A stretch of 64,000 nucleotides of DNA, from the NCBI RefSeq assembly GCF_018617875.1, contig NZ_JACSKZ010000001.1:124001-188000 (forward strand), given 5' to 3'. The position numbers and the translations under genes are program-made. Positions within the stretch are counted from its first letter, which is position 1, and each line of letters starts with the position of its first letter. The notes beneath the pieces were generated by a model that was given only the letters and a program-made list of their open reading frames with translations, had not been told where the DNA came from and did not search any database. Below, piece after piece: positions 34,375-44,024 of the stretch. Source of the stretch: Exiguobacterium algae. GTDB lineage: Bacteria; Bacillota; Bacilli; Exiguobacteriales; Exiguobacteriaceae.

Positions 34375-35436
34375 TTATCGTTTAAAGATCCATCGTTTTT
34401 GTACGTAATAACTGACGATGAACAGGAAACTGTCGACTACGATTTTCAGGACGACTTCCCCGTCCCGGAAAAGAAGGAAGAGGAGATAGACGAATAACGC
34501 GGACAGCGCCATCTGCACGCCGACGAGGCTGAAATATTTGGCCATCGACCGTCTCGCGTCCGATTGGAAGACGACTTTCCGGTTCACATAGTAATTGAAA
34601 AGCGCAGACAGGAACCGGGAGACGAATGTCGCGATCACGACATGTGTCGTTTCAAAATACGGTTGGAGTAAATAGATCAAGAGTGCATACATGCCGATGT
34701 CGACGAGGAACGATGCGACCGACGAGAGCGAGTAGGCCAGAAACATCCGATAGATTCGAACCGAATCCACGATGGGACGGAAATGGGAGGAGGCGTTCTC
34801 GTCCTCATAAATCGTTCGGATGGACGTCTGCTGGATCGGGACGTGCAATCGTTTCGTGAACGTCAACATGTTCATCTCGAAATCATAACGATTACCGGGT
34901 ACCTCGAGCAATTGCCGTACGTATCGAATCGGGATCGCCCGAAGCCCCGTCTGGGTGTCCTTCAACCGTAACCCGCTCCCGACCAACATGACGAGACGCG
35001 TCACCTGGTTCCCGAAGCGACTCCGAAACGGGATCGTTTGACCGGTGAAGTCACGACATCCCATGACGAGGTGGTGCGGCATGGCGACACCTTCTTCGTA
35101 TACTTTCAACACATCCTCCGGTTGATGTTGTCCGTCCGCATCGACCGTGATGACCCCTAACGTGTCAGGATACACCTCGAGGGCATGGCGGAAGCCTGTC
35201 TTCAAGGCGGCGCCTTTCCCTTGGTTCTCCTCATGTGTGAGCACGTGTTCGACTTCCGTGGACACTTGTTTGAACACCCGATGGACAGAGTCTTTGCTTC
35301 CGTCGTTGACGACGATGATACGGGAAAACCCGATGCGCTTCAGATCGGTGACGAGCTCAATCAACGAGTCACCCGGATTATATGCTGGAATTAAGATGAC
35401 GTATTTTTCTAATGTCGAGACTTCATGTACCTGCAT
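34375..35436 (-). CDS. GT2 glycosyltransferase fused to GtrA-like membrane domain
   Basis: Start at ATG 35436 (GGGGAGGAG upstream; a GTG six bases earlier is also possible). Residues 10-225 are a family 2 glycosyltransferase similar to dolichyl-phosphate sugar synthases: ILIPAYNPG, VVNDGSKD, TVDADGQHQPED and the second half with KDTQTGLRAIP. Residues 230-353 carry four hydrophobic helices of the GtrA type. Fusion gives a membrane enzyme that makes and perhaps flips an undecaprenyl-phosphate sugar for cell-wall polymer glycosylation. Confidence 0.85.
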   Translation of the reverse strand: MQVHEVSTLEKYVILIPAYNPGDSLIELVTDLKRIGFSRIIVVNDGSKDSVHRVFKQVSTEVEHVLTHEENQGKGAALKTGFRHALEVYPDTLGVITVDADGQHQPEDVLKVYEEGVAMPHHLVMGCRDFTGQTIPFRSRFGNQVTRLVMLVGSGLRLKDTQTGLRAIPIRYVRQLLEVPGNRYDFEMNMLTFTKRLHVPIQQTSIRTIYEDENASSHFRPIVDSVRIYRMFLAYSLSSVASFLVDIGMYALLIYLLQPYFETTHVVIATFVSRFLSALFNYYVNRKVVFQSDARRSMAKYFSLVGVQMALSALFVYLLFLLFRDGEVVLKIVVDSFLFIVSYYVQKRWIFKR

Positions 35437-35498
35437 CGCCACTCCTCCCCTTTGCCTACCTATACCCTAGGAAGCCTGCTCACATGCCAGGGAGCGGT

Positions 35499-36488
35499 TT
35501 AACCGATGAAAATCAGATAGGACGAGACGAAGTATACGAGGACGACGAGAACAGACGGTAACACGTATCGGACCGTCGACGTCACACGCTGACGGAGAAT
35601 ACTGTACATGACCAGAATCGACAAGAGCGTGATGCCGACCGCCGAAACGAGGTGGGACGAGGACACGTCGGCTAAGATCGACCCGTTCTGATAGAACACA
35701 TCGGACATCGCGATGATGAGCATATTAAAGATGTTGCTTCCTAAAATGGAGCCGAACGCCAAGTTCACGTTCCGCAATTTGAGCGCCATGAACACGGCGG
35801 CCGCTTCCGGCAAGGATGTCGAGGCGGCAATCAAGAAGCTTCCGACAAAGCTTGAACCGAGTCCCGTCACGACGGCAATCCGGTCACCGGTGATCGAGAG
35901 TGCCGTCCCGGCAGCCATCGTCACGAGTGCAGCGAGTCCAAATCCGATGATGGCCCGTTTCAATGAAATCGAATGATTCGTGCTGACGACCACTTCTTCC
36001 TCGGTCTCTTCATTCGTCTCCGGCGCTTTCGGTTGTTTTCCGATGAAATAGATCCCGAATCCATAAAGTGCTGCGATGATGAGCGCATCGACACCGATCC
36101 CGATGAACGTCATGTCGACCCGTACGATGAGTGCCACGAGCGTCGAAACCGTAAGGAGCAACCCTAACCCTGCCGTATACAGATGGTCGCGGCTGGCTCC
36201 GTTGAACAGTTGTTTCTGTCTGAAATATAAATCGAACATCGCCAGAATGAAAATGTTGAACAAGTTCGAGCCGAGCATATTGCCGACGGCGATATCCGGA
36301 TTATTGATGACGACCGCCGAGATACTGGTCGTCACTTCTGGTAATGACGTCGCTCCGGCAAGCAGGACCGTACCGATCAACAATCCTCCCATGCGTGACT
36401 TCTCGCTCATGACGTCAGCATACGTTGACAGTTTGATTGCAGCAAACACCGTGACGGCGGCTGCGAGTAAAAAATAGACGAATACCAT
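35499..36488 (-). CDS. CaCA-family cation exporter, probably Mn(II)
   Basis: ATG at 36488 is chosen for its AAGGAGGA; the frame extends upstream through the riboswitch leader and that part is not coding. The 329-residue protein has two homologous halves, each with an alpha-repeat (GATSLPEVTTSISAVVINNPD and ASTSLPEAAAVFMALKLRN), ending in ANIFN/SNLFN-type motifs. This is the Na/Ca exchanger (YrbG-like) family. A yybP-ykoY leader upstream indicates manganese control, so the physiological substrate is likely Mn(II) rather than calcium. Confidence 0.88.
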   Translation of the reverse strand: MVFVYFLLAAAVTVFAAIKLSTYADVMSEKSRMGGLLIGTVLLAGATSLPEVTTSISAVVINNPDIAVGNMLGSNLFNIFILAMFDLYFRQKQLFNGASRDHLYTAGLGLLLTVSTLVALIVRVDMTFIGIGVDALIIAALYGFGIYFIGKQPKAPETNEETEEEVVVSTNHSISLKRAIIGFGLAALVTMAAGTALSITGDRIAVVTGLGSSFVGSFLIAASTSLPEAAAVFMALKLRNVNLAFGSILGSNIFNMLIIAMSDVFYQNGSILADVSSSHLVSAVGITLLSILVMYSILRQRVTSTVRYVLPSVLVVLVYFVSSYLIFIG

Positions 36489-36509
36489 GCCGTTTCCTCC
36501 TTCAATATA

Positions 36510-36646
36510 AAAAGACCTTTTTATGGACGTTAAAAACACCCATAAAAAGGTCTTGCGGACTTGTAAAAAAGCTCGATGGACCGAGTGCGTTCGCACTGTC
36601 ATGACGACCCATCGACCACCGAAGTGGTCGCTACTCCCCTTTTCAT
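36510..36646 (-). promoter_or_regulatory. yybP-ykoY manganese riboswitch with terminator
   Basis: Read on the minus strand, AAAAGGGGAGTAGCG at 36632-36646 opens the aptamer, then CGTCATGACAGTGCG, CGCACTCGGTCC and ATCGAGC follow in the conserved order. A 15-bp hairpin (AAGACCTTTTTATGG at the + strand arm 36512-36526, and 36540-36554) with trailing T residues forms the expression platform just before the ribosome site of the exporter gene. In this family Mn(II) binding prevents termination and turns the exporter on. Confidence 0.88.
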
Positions 36647-36674
36647 CTTCACGTTGACTATAACATGAATAAGG

Positions 36675-37523
36675 TCACTTGACAATGAAATTACGCATAT
36701 ACACCGCCATCTCTTCCGGACGGATCGAGAAGCGGTAACTCAATTCTTTCAATCCCTGCAATAATGAGACGGGAAGTTCTTGCAGGGAATTCGTATCGAT
36801 CAGAAACGAACGGGAATAGAGGGCACCGTTCTGCTCACTTGGATCCCGGGTGACGAGCCGATGCAGCTCGAACGCCGTCTGACAGAGCGAATCGACTTCC
36901 TGTAACCATTCTTCCTCAATGAATCCGTTCCAGAGGGACTCGATCAATTTGGTCATTTTCTGCTCTTTCGCGCCGACTTCCCCGAAAAACATCGTCTCAA
37001 GCTCCGACTCGTAGAGACCGATCAAATCCGTCGTCTCCTTGAATGGTTGAAGCGCCCGCAACAGTTCATGGTAATACCAGGACTGATCACGTAACGGTCG
37101 ATTGAATCGCTCCCAAACGGCCAGTCCGTCTGTCATGAGGTCATGTTGGATGGAGCGGATGTTATGTAGCTTGTCTGCCACCAAAAGCGCGACCTCATCA
37201 TATTGAAGTGACTGAATCCGTTCAATCGTTGCCCGTTTCCTTGATTCCCAGGATGCCCCTTTGTCCGGTTCCGTGACCGCGGTGACGAGACGGGTGACAT
37301 CGGGACCAAACCGCTGACGAATCTCCTCGAGGGTCGTATCCGTATCTTCGACCACGTCATGGAGTAGCCCTGCCGCAACGACCGCGGGCGGTTGATGATC
37401 GGCCTCCAGTAGCATGCCGACCGCATATGGATGTGTGATATAAGGGATATTTGACCCTTTCCGAACTTGACCTTGATGACGGAGTGATGCAAAACGAATC
37501 GCCTCTTCGACGATTGGATTCAT
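36675..37523 (-). CDS. HD-domain hydrolase, SpoT/MESH1-like
   Basis: The N-terminal 150 residues follow the (p)ppGpp-hydrolase HD pattern: ASLRHQGQVRKGSNIPYITH, GLLHDVVEDTDTTLEEI and VADKLHNIRSI (metal ligands in HD and D). The C-terminal 130 residues are unassigned; no synthetase or TGS/ACT domain is present. Likely a small alarmone or related nucleotide hydrolase. ATG with GGGAGGCGGG upstream. Confidence 0.8.
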   Translation of the reverse strand: MNPIVEEAIRFASLRHQGQVRKGSNIPYITHPYAVGMLLEADHQPPAVVAAGLLHDVVEDTDTTLEEIRQRFGPDVTRLVTAVTEPDKGASWESRKRATIERIQSLQYDEVALLVADKLHNIRSIQHDLMTDGLAVWERFNRPLRDQSWYYHELLRALQPFKETTDLIGLYESELETMFFGEVGAKEQKMTKLIESLWNGFIEEEWLQEVDSLCQTAFELHRLVTRDPSEQNGALYSRSFLIDTNSLQELPVSLLQGLKELSYRFSIRPEEMAVYMRNFIVK

Positions 37524-37628
37524 ATTCCCGCCTCCCTTCGCTCGATTGAATGTCCATCTATCTGTTACCCTTCACACAGACGAAAGTAACTTAAAATCGA
37601 GACGTTTTTAGGAGTAAAGTCTCATACT

Positions 37629-38330
37629 TCATTCGTAAATCATTTTTTTCGTCATTCCCCCGTCGACGACCAGGTTATGTCCGTTCACGAAGTCATTTTC
37701 CGGATCGATCAAATATCGGACCGCCCGAACGATGTCCAGCGGCTCACCGACGCGACCTGAAGGATGTTGCGTGTGATCGATCTGACGAAGCTCCTCATCC
37801 GATGTATGGATCCAGCCCGGGCTGATGGCGTTCACCGTCACAGGACGTCCCCCGAGTGAGATGGCGAGGGAATGGGTCAAACCGACGATTCCGCCTTTTG
37901 AGGCCCCATATGCATCCCAATCCGGTTCGTTCTGGAGCGCACGGGTCGAGGCAATATTGACGATGCGCCCGTAAGACTCTCCTTCATTCAGTTGCAGGAA
38001 ATACTTGGCACAGACAAACGTCCCGACAAGGTTGATATCGATCACACGTTTAAACGTCTCGACGTCGATCTCATCAATCGGTTGGACGAGCGAGGCGATG
38101 CCCCCGTTGTTCACGAGCACATGTGCGCTTCCGAACTGGTCGCGAATGCGTTCAAACGTCTGTTTGACCTCTTCCGGTTGTTCGAGGTCCATCTTAAAAA
38201 ACGTCACCCCTTCAAGATTCGGGTCGTCCCCAATATCCAGTCCGACCACTTCATACGTCTCGGCAAAATGACGTGCGAGCGAATACCCGATTCCTTGACT
38301 GACTCCTGTAATGATCATGACAGATTTCAT
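37629..38330 (-). CDS. SDR-family oxidoreductase
   Basis: ATG at 38330 follows AGGAGGT with seven-base spacing; a GTG at 38339 is too close to it. The 233-residue protein has TGVSQGIG (nucleotide loop), NNGG, and YGASK catalytic motif, ending with the family pattern NGHNLVVDGGM. Specific substrate unknown. It is followed on the same strand from the GlpP gene after 43 bases. Confidence 0.88.
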   Translation of the reverse strand: MKSVMIITGVSQGIGYSLARHFAETYEVVGLDIGDDPNLEGVTFFKMDLEQPEEVKQTFERIRDQFGSAHVLVNNGGIASLVQPIDEIDVETFKRVIDINLVGTFVCAKYFLQLNEGESYGRIVNIASTRALQNEPDWDAYGASKGGIVGLTHSLAISLGGRPVTVNAISPGWIHTSDEELRQIDHTQHPSGRVGEPLDIVRAVRYLIDPENDFVNGHNLVVDGGMTKKMIYE

Positions 38331-38373
38331 GTCATCCACCTCCTAGACGTGTTTATACCCGTTTTATTCGGCA

Positions 38374-38919
38374 TTATGACTTCCATAATGCCCGATTCGA
38401 TGTCGTGACGACGGATGCGCCGGCTTCGATCGCGGCTTCGACTTCCTCTTTTGATGAGATGAGGCCGCCGGCAAACACGGGGATTCCGGTCTCTTGTCGA
38501 ATATGCGTAATATATTTTGGGACGAGTCCGGGTAGCACTTCGATATAATCCGGTTGCGCCCGTTGAATATGTCTCAAACTTTTGTCCAAAGAGGATGAAT
38601 CGATTAAAAACAGGCGCTGGACGGTCAGAACCCCATTTTGTTTTGCTTTTTGAATGACACCTGTTTTCGTCGAGATAATTCCGTATGGCTTGAACGTTTG
38701 ACAGACGTATTCGGTCGCATGCTCATCTGCCTTCAACCCTTGGATCAAATCGATATGGACGAAGATGTTTTTATTTTGTTCCGCTAATAATTTAAATACT
38801 GCATGGAGACGACCGAGATGGACTTCTAAAAGGACCCCGACCTGCAGATCACTCTTTAGAAACGTTTCAAGGTCCCGCATGTCTCGGATGGCGGGTAAGA
38901 TCGTTTGACCAGAAATCAT
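38374..38919 (-). CDS. glpP: Glycerol-3-phosphate responsive antiterminator GlpP
   Basis: ATG 38919 is supported by GGAAGGA; 181 residues is the usual length. Matches GlpP from the N-terminus (ILPAIRDMRDLETFLKSD) through LIQGLKADEHATEYVCQ, GIISTKTGVIQKAK, RLFLIDSSSLDKS and PDYIEVLPGLVPK to GGLISSKEEVEAA. GlpP is a TIM-barrel protein that binds glycerol-3-phosphate and prevents termination in glp leader RNAs. No glpF/K/D genes are in this window, so its targets lie elsewhere. Confidence 0.93.
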   Translation of the reverse strand: MISGQTILPAIRDMRDLETFLKSDLQVGVLLEVHLGRLHAVFKLLAEQNKNIFVHIDLIQGLKADEHATEYVCQTFKPYGIISTKTGVIQKAKQNGVLTVQRLFLIDSSSLDKSLRHIQRAQPDYIEVLPGLVPKYITHIRQETGIPVFAGGLISSKEEVEAAIEAGASVVTTSNRALWKS

Positions 38920-39039
38920 GTTGTATGCTCCTTCCACTTGTCTCTTTCCATTATGTGGAGTAGTTTTTTTGAAAATCAAGGTTTAACCATTCAATATATC
39001 GGGAAAATGATTATAACTTGTGTAGAGGGGGATTTTTGT

Positions 39040-39462
39040 ATGGTGAATGAAGTAACTGTCAAGGTGGAAACACCGACACCGGAGCAGCATCAGATGCTTC
39101 GTGTGAAAGCGGGGATGCCGAAACGTTCCGATCAAGCCACAATCAAAGGCTTAAAACATACATTGTTTGGTGTCTGCTTGTACTTAGAGGATGACATTGT
39201 CGGGATGGGCCGCGTGGTCGGGGACGGCGGGATGGTGTTCCATCTCGTCGATATCGTCGTCGATCCCGAATGCCAGGGACTCGGGCTCGGCAAACTGATC
39301 ATGGAACATTTGATGGACTGGATCTTACAAGAAGCGGATGAGACGGCCATCATCAGTCTAATCGCCGACATTCCGGCCGATGGATTGTATCGCCAGTTCG
39401 GATTTGATTATTCCCGTCCGGAATCGGTCGGAATGGAATACCAGTGGAACCGACAAGATTAA
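39040..39462 (+). CDS. GNAT-family N-acetyltransferase
   Basis: ATG at 39040 follows GAGGGGGAT; the open frame upstream is not used. The 140-residue protein has the acetyl-CoA loop VVDPECQGLGLGKLIME (Q/RxxGxG/A) and the C-terminal part YRQFGFDY. Substrate not evident. Divergent from glpP. Confidence 0.88.
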   Translation: MVNEVTVKVETPTPEQHQMLRVKAGMPKRSDQATIKGLKHTLFGVCLYLEDDIVGMGRVVGDGGMVFHLVDIVVDPECQGLGLGKLIMEHLMDWILQEADETAIISLIADIPADGLYRQFGFDYSRPESVGMEYQWNRQD

Positions 39463-39494
39463 TAAACGCGTGTTCTCACACGGGGAGATGACTT

Positions 39495-40661
39495 ATGGAG
39501 CTTAATATCATCGTGTTGCTCGGGTTGGCGCTCATACTCATCTCGATGTTCAGTCTCATGATTGAACGTCTGTATTTCCCTAGTATCCTCGCCTTCATCG
39601 CCATCGGTGTTGGTGTTGGATTCTTTTGGAGCGGCAATGAGGTGTTCAAGGTCGCAGGCGAAATCGGGATCATCCTGTTGTTTTTCCTGCTCGGACTGAA
39701 ATTCCCGCTCCGGGAGCTTTTGGAACGGATGCGTAAAGTATGGAAAGCCGGTGTGCTCGACGTCATCCTCTCGTTCGGTGTCTCGTTCGGGATTGCGCTC
39801 CTGTTCAGCCTGGATTTCTCACGGGCGTTTTTGATCGGGGCAGTCCTGTATGCGACAAGCTCCTCGATCTCGGCAAAGTTGTTGGAGCGACATTCCGAAA
39901 AACACGAGGATATAAAAGAATTCGTGCTCGCCCTACTCATCTTCGAGGATATCTTCGCCCCGTTACTGTTGACGATCGCCCCTTTCATCATCCAGGAAGA
40001 GCCGGTTGCTTTTTCAGATATCGGGAAAGTATTTGCCGGCTTTCTTATTTTCACGGCACTCCTCCTGATCGGGTCGAACTTCGTCTCGAAGCAGCAAAAG
40101 TTTTCAAAACACTTGTTGCTTCAGGATGACGCGAGTATTGGACTCATCGGATTGATTCTCTCTTTCGCCGGGATCGGGATGGTGTTCGGCCTCTCGGAAA
40201 TCCTGGGTGCGTTCATCGCCGGAATCATGCTCGCAGACATCCATGACGTCCGTCCACTGAAACGGTTGACGGTCCCGGTTCGGGATTTGTTCCTCCCGAT
40301 TTTCTTCATCTCGTTCGGGATCTCGATCAATCTCGAGAAAGGGGTCATCGTCAACACGTTGTTCTTCGTGCTGATCGTCTGGGGCGTCCTGTCGAAATGG
40401 ATTGTCGGTCGGGTCGGTGGAAGAATTTACGGACTGAGCCGTGTCCAGGCGAACGAGGCGGGCTTCTCGCTCTCCCCTCGTGGTGAATTCTCGATTCTGT
40501 TCACGGCTCTCTCGAACGGGGCGATCAATTTGTTCGTCGGGTTATATATCTTCGTTTCCGCCATCATTGGAATCATCCTGTTCCGGTTCTCGGAAATTTT
40601 AGGTAAAAAGACGGAACGAACGATAACGCGTGTACTTCCGGATAAAAAGAAAAAAGATTGA
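39495..40661 (+). CDS. CPA2-family cation:proton antiporter (membrane subunit)
   Basis: A 388-residue protein with 12 hydrophobic helices and Kef-like motifs: LFFLLGLKFPLRELLERMR, and AFIAGIMLAD, FFISFGISI. It lacks a C-terminal TrkA-N/C domain, as do KhtU/YhaU-type potassium antiporters without their regulator. GGGGAGATG gives the ribosome site. It follows the acetyltransferase by 32 bases, possibly co-transcribed. Confidence 0.88.
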   Translation: MELNIIVLLGLALILISMFSLMIERLYFPSILAFIAIGVGVGFFWSGNEVFKVAGEIGIILLFFLLGLKFPLRELLERMRKVWKAGVLDVILSFGVSFGIALLFSLDFSRAFLIGAVLYATSSSISAKLLERHSEKHEDIKEFVLALLIFEDIFAPLLLTIAPFIIQEEPVAFSDIGKVFAGFLIFTALLLIGSNFVSKQQKFSKHLLLQDDASIGLIGLILSFAGIGMVFGLSEILGAFIAGIMLADIHDVRPLKRLTVPVRDLFLPIFFISFGISINLEKGVIVNTLFFVLIVWGVLSKWIVGRVGGRIYGLSRVQANEAGFSLSPRGEFSILFTALSNGAINLFVGLYIFVSAIIGIILFRFSEILGKKTERTITRVLPDKKKKD

Positions 40662-40693
40662 ACGGATGTTTGACGGACCGTTCAATCTTTTTT
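40651..40693 (+). terminator. Terminator after antiporter gene
   Basis: Sixteen-base arms (AAAAAAGATTGAACGG and complement) enclose a 12-base loop and end in TTTTTT; the stop codon lies inside the first arm. Confidence 0.85.
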
Positions 40694-40823
40694 GTTGCCT
40701 CAAAATCTTTTCAAAGTCCCCCTTTCACGACTAGAACTCCTTTCTTTATTTCCTTTTCCTTCTGTTTCTTCCAAAATAAAACGTGCTACACTAGAAGAAA
40801 CGATTTGGGGGAGAGACTTTCGT

Positions 40824-41387
40824 ATGACAACATTAGACCGCTGCCCGTGGTGCGGGGACGATCCGCTTTACGTCGCCTATCACGATGAGGAATGGGGAAA
40901 GCCCGTCCATGATGACCTGAAACATTTTGAATGTCTGACCCTCGAGAGTGCCCAGGCCGGATTGAGTTGGATCACCATCTTGAGAAAGCGTGAGAATTAC
41001 CGCTCGGCGTACTCCGATTTCGATGTCCATACTGTCGCCGGTTTTACGGAAGACGACATCGAACGCTTGATGCAAAACAGTGGCATCGTTCGCAACCGCC
41101 GCAAAATCGAGGCCTCGATCAATAATGCCCAACGTTTTCTCGACATTCAAAAAGAATTCGGGTCGTTCGATGCGTACATCTGGTCATTCGTTGACGGGGA
41201 ACCCATCATCAACCAGTGGGAGACGATTGACGAAATACCGGCCACAACGGAACTGTCCACCCGTCTCAGCAAGGACTTAAAAAAGCGCGGGTTCAAATTT
41301 TTAGGTCCAACGACGGTGTATGCCCACCTGCAGGCGACCGGCCTCGTCAATGATCACTTAATGTCTTGTCACGCAAGAGGGATATAA
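40824..41387 (+). CDS. tag: DNA-3-methyladenine glycosylase I
   Basis: ATG 40824 follows GGGGGAGAG; 187 residues is standard. Family landmarks: RCPWCGDDPLYVAYHDEEWG (zinc ligands and catalytic Glu region), LTLESAQAGLSWITILRKR, SGIVRNRRKIEASINNA, and the C-terminal zinc site HLMSCHAR. It removes 3-methyladenine from alkylated DNA in base excision repair. Confidence 0.95.
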   Translation: MTTLDRCPWCGDDPLYVAYHDEEWGKPVHDDLKHFECLTLESAQAGLSWITILRKRENYRSAYSDFDVHTVAGFTEDDIERLMQNSGIVRNRRKIEASINNAQRFLDIQKEFGSFDAYIWSFVDGEPIINQWETIDEIPATTELSTRLSKDLKKRGFKFLGPTTVYAHLQATGLVNDHLMSCHARGI

Positions 41388-41537
41388 CTACGCAAAAGGC
41401 TCCTGCTGAGTCCAAGAAAAAGAACCACAATTTTGAAACCGTTCTCCTACATACCGATTCCACAATTCAATTTAGCCCGCTCTTCTTGCTTTCCGATATC
41501 ATTTCGCACCAGTACTTTATCAGGAAGGATGACTCAC

Positions 41538-42686
41538 ATGTTGACACGTACTTCAACCATTTCACGATTCGCCGCCCTCTCCACGCTCGCTTTCTTGTTC
41601 GGGTGTAATCCAGCAGCGATTGAGCAACCCGCTTCTTCTGTCGACTCCGAAAACCCGTCTGTCGAATCACCAAAAGAAGAGCCACCGGTCGTCGAACCAG
41701 AGCCCGAGGTGACAACTGCCTCACTTTACGCCATCGGGGACGTATTGCTCCACGATTCGGTGTACGAGGCGGCTCGTGTCGGGGCAGGATTTGATTTCGA
41801 TTCGACGTTTGCGCCGATCAAGTCGGTCTTGGAGGAGGCAGACATCACCATCGCCAACCAGGAGAGCATGATTGGTGGAAGCGAGATCGGTCTCTCCAGC
41901 TACCCTGCCTTCAATAGTCCTTATGAAGTCGGGGACGCGCTACAGCGTGCCGGGGTCGATTTAGTGACGACCGCGAATAATCATTCACTTGACCGCGGGG
42001 TCCGTGCCATTGAAAACTCGACCGCACATTGGAATGAAATCGGGATGCCGTACACCGGCTCCTTCATCTCACAAGAAGATAAAGAGACGATCCGTACACT
42101 CACGGCAAACGATATCTCGTTCGCCTTTCTCGCCTATACATACGGAACGAACGGCATTTCGCCAAAGCAGCCTTACCACGTCAACTATATCGATATCGAA
42201 GCGATGCGTCCTGAAATCGAGGAAGCGGAGCAATTGGCTGACTTGACGGTCGTCTCGCTCCATTTCGGTCAAGAGTATCAAACGCTTCCGAACGATTCTC
42301 AAACCGAGCTCGTTCAGCAACTCGCCGACCTCGGGGTCGATCTCATCATCGGACACCATCCCCACGTCCTTCAGCCACCGGCCTGGGTCGAACGGGAGGA
42401 CGGGAACAAAACATTCGTCATTTATTCACTCGGTAACTTTCTATCCGGACAGCAGGGAGATGAGCGAAACACCGGGGGAATCGTCGGGATTGACGTCGTG
42501 AAGACGGTCGATGAGGGCGTGACGTCGTTCGAGCTGACAAACCCGATGTTCTACCCGACCTTCACGCGCCGTTCTGCTGAAGGACCGTTTGAAGTCGTCC
42601 CGCTCAAAACAGGAAGACCTTCCTTGGTCGAGCCCGTCACAAACCATATGCAACAATGGATGCCAGACCTCACCGTCCAGCAATGA
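41538..42686 (+). CDS. CapA-family lipoprotein (poly-gamma-glutamate-type metallophosphatase)
   Basis: Start at ATG 41538 behind AGGAAGG gives a lipoprotein signal ending FLFGC (Cys about residue 22), then an acidic/Pro-rich linker, then the CapA domain: AIGDVLLHDSVY, NQESMIGG, TANNHSLDRG, VSLHFGQEY, GHHPHVLQ and YSLGNFLSG. CapA-like proteins are surface metallophosphatase-fold enzymes linked to capsule or poly-gamma-glutamate. No capBC genes are nearby, so the function is probably different or housekeeping. Confidence 0.85.
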   Translation: MLTRTSTISRFAALSTLAFLFGCNPAAIEQPASSVDSENPSVESPKEEPPVVEPEPEVTTASLYAIGDVLLHDSVYEAARVGAGFDFDSTFAPIKSVLEEADITIANQESMIGGSEIGLSSYPAFNSPYEVGDALQRAGVDLVTTANNHSLDRGVRAIENSTAHWNEIGMPYTGSFISQEDKETIRTLTANDISFAFLAYTYGTNGISPKQPYHVNYIDIEAMRPEIEEAEQLADLTVVSLHFGQEYQTLPNDSQTELVQQLADLGVDLIIGHHPHVLQPPAWVEREDGNKTFVIYSLGNFLSGQQGDERNTGGIVGIDVVKTVDEGVTSFELTNPMFYPTFTRRSAEGPFEVVPLKTGRPSLVEPVTNHMQQWMPDLTVQQ

Positions 42687-42689
42687 CAG

Positions 42690-42716
42690 ACCACGAAATC
42701 ATTTCGTGGTTTTTTC
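42690..42716 (+). terminator. Terminator after CapA-like gene
   Basis: ACCACGAAAT and ATTTCGTGGT arms with a two-base loop, followed by TTTTTC. Confidence 0.8.
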
Positions 42717-42729
42717 TTTGGAAAAAAGG

Positions 42730-42758
42730 TTGCACAATCGGGTCGCATCCCTTACACT
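42730..42758 (+). promoter_or_regulatory. argGH promoter
   Basis: TTGCAC (42730-42735) and TACACT (42753-42758) with a 17-base spacer, about 55 bases before the argG start. Confidence 0.6.
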
Positions 42759-42782
42759 TACTCGTATATTTATAAAAATAGA

Positions 42783-42798
42783 TGAATAATTATGTATA
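42783..42798 (+). promoter_or_regulatory. ARG box (ArgR/AhrC operator) candidate
   Basis: TGAATAATTATGTATA resembles the ARG-box consensus (TGAATWWWWATTCA) and lies between the promoter and the argG start, where the arginine repressor normally acts. A weaker AT-rich half-match (GTATATTTATAAAAAT) lies just upstream at 42764-42779. Confidence 0.5.
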
Positions 42799-42812
42799 AG
42801 GGGTGCACAAAT

Positions 42813-44024
42813 TTGAAACAAAAACTCGTATTGGCCTATTCAGGCGGACTCGACACATCGGTCGCCATCAAATGGTTGGATGAACAAGGATATGATGTCA
42901 TCGCCTGCTGTCTCAATGTCGGAGAAGGAAAAGATCTGGATCGCATTCAACAAAAAGCGTTGAAAGTCGGCGCAGTCAAATCCGTCGTCATCGATGCGGT
43001 CGATGAATTCGTCCAGGACTTCGCACGTTACTCGATGCAGGCGCATACATTATACGAAGGGGTCTATCCGCTCGTCTCCGCCCTATCCCGCCCGCTCATC
43101 TCGAAAAAGCTGGTCGAGGTGGCACAGGCGGAAGGTGCCGTCGCTGTCGCCCACGGCTGTACCGGAAAGGGGAATGACCAGGTCCGTTTCGAAGTGTCGA
43201 TCCATGCGCTCGATCCAACTCTTGAGATCCTCGCACCGGTCCGCGAATGGAAATGGTCACGTGAGGAAGAGATCGCATATGCGGCAAAACATAACATCCC
43301 GATTCCGATTGTTCAGGAAGAACCGTTCTCGATCGACCAGAACATCTGGGGACGCGCCATTGAATGTGGGATTCTAGAAGACCCATGGGCTGCGCCTCCG
43401 GCAAGCGCCTATGAGTTGACGGCTGCAATCGAGGATACGCCTCATGAACCGACTTACGTCGAGATCGAGTTTAAAGAAGGGATACCGGTCGCCATCGACG
43501 GAAAGAGCGAATCGTTCACGACGATCCTCGAACAATTGAATATCGTGGCCGGTGCGCACGGGATTGGTAAAATCGATCATATCGAAAACCGTGTCGTCGG
43601 GATCAAGTCACGCGAAGTGTATGAGGCCCCGGGTGCGATGACATTGATCACCGCACATAAAGCACTTGAAGCACTCACGCTCGTCCGTGAAGTGGCACAC
43701 TTCAAGCCGATCGTCGAACAAAAATTGACGGAGACGATCTATAACGGGCTCTGGTACTCACCGCTCACAAAAGCGCTCCTCGCATTCATCGATGAGACAC
43801 AACAGACCGTGACGGGAACCGTTCGCATGAAACTGTTTAAAGGACAGGCCATCGTCGACGGACGTAAATCGCCGATTTCCCTTTATGACGAGGAACTTGC
43901 GACATACACATCTGCGGATACGTTCGATCAACAGGCTGCCGTCGGGTTCATCAAACTGTGGGGCTTGCCGACAAAAGTACAGGCAGAAGTATTGGCCGAG
44001 AAAGGGGCACTGATTCATGAGTAA
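42813..44024 (+). CDS. argG: Argininosuccinate synthase
   Basis: TTG at 42813 is preferred (AAGGGG upstream and the typical N-terminus [18 protein letters not shown]); an ATG 21 bases earlier has no ribosome site. The 403 residues include the ATP loop [19 protein letters not shown] and the C-terminal YSPLTKAL. Joins citrulline and aspartate using ATP, the penultimate step of arginine synthesis. Overlaps argH by eight bases. Confidence 0.97.
   Translation: MKQKLVLAYSGGLDTSVAIKWLDEQGYDVIACCLNVGEGKDLDRIQQKALKVGAVKSVVIDAVDEFVQDFARYSMQAHTLYEGVYPLVSALSRPLISKKLVEVAQAEGAVAVAHGCTGKGNDQVRFEVSIHALDPTLEILAPVREWKWSREEEIAYAAKHNIPIPIVQEEPFSIDQNIWGRAIECGILEDPWAAPPASAYELTAAIEDTPHEPTYVEIEFKEGIPVAIDGKSESFTTILEQLNIVAGAHGIGKIDHIENRVVGIKSREVYEAPGAMTLITAHKALEALTLVREVAHFKPIVEQKLTETIYNGLWYSPLTKALLAFIDETQQTVTGTVRMKLFKGQAIVDGRKSPISLYDEELATYTSADTFDQQAAVGFIKLWGLPTKVQAEVLAEKGALIHE

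Noticed and set aside
36489-36602. N-terminal extension of the cation exporter
   Set aside because: It would translate the riboswitch terminator and aptamer; the ribosome-supported ATG is at 36488.
39476-40054. 192-codon minus-strand frame opposite the CPA2 antiporter
   Set aside because: Shadow of membrane-protein codons.
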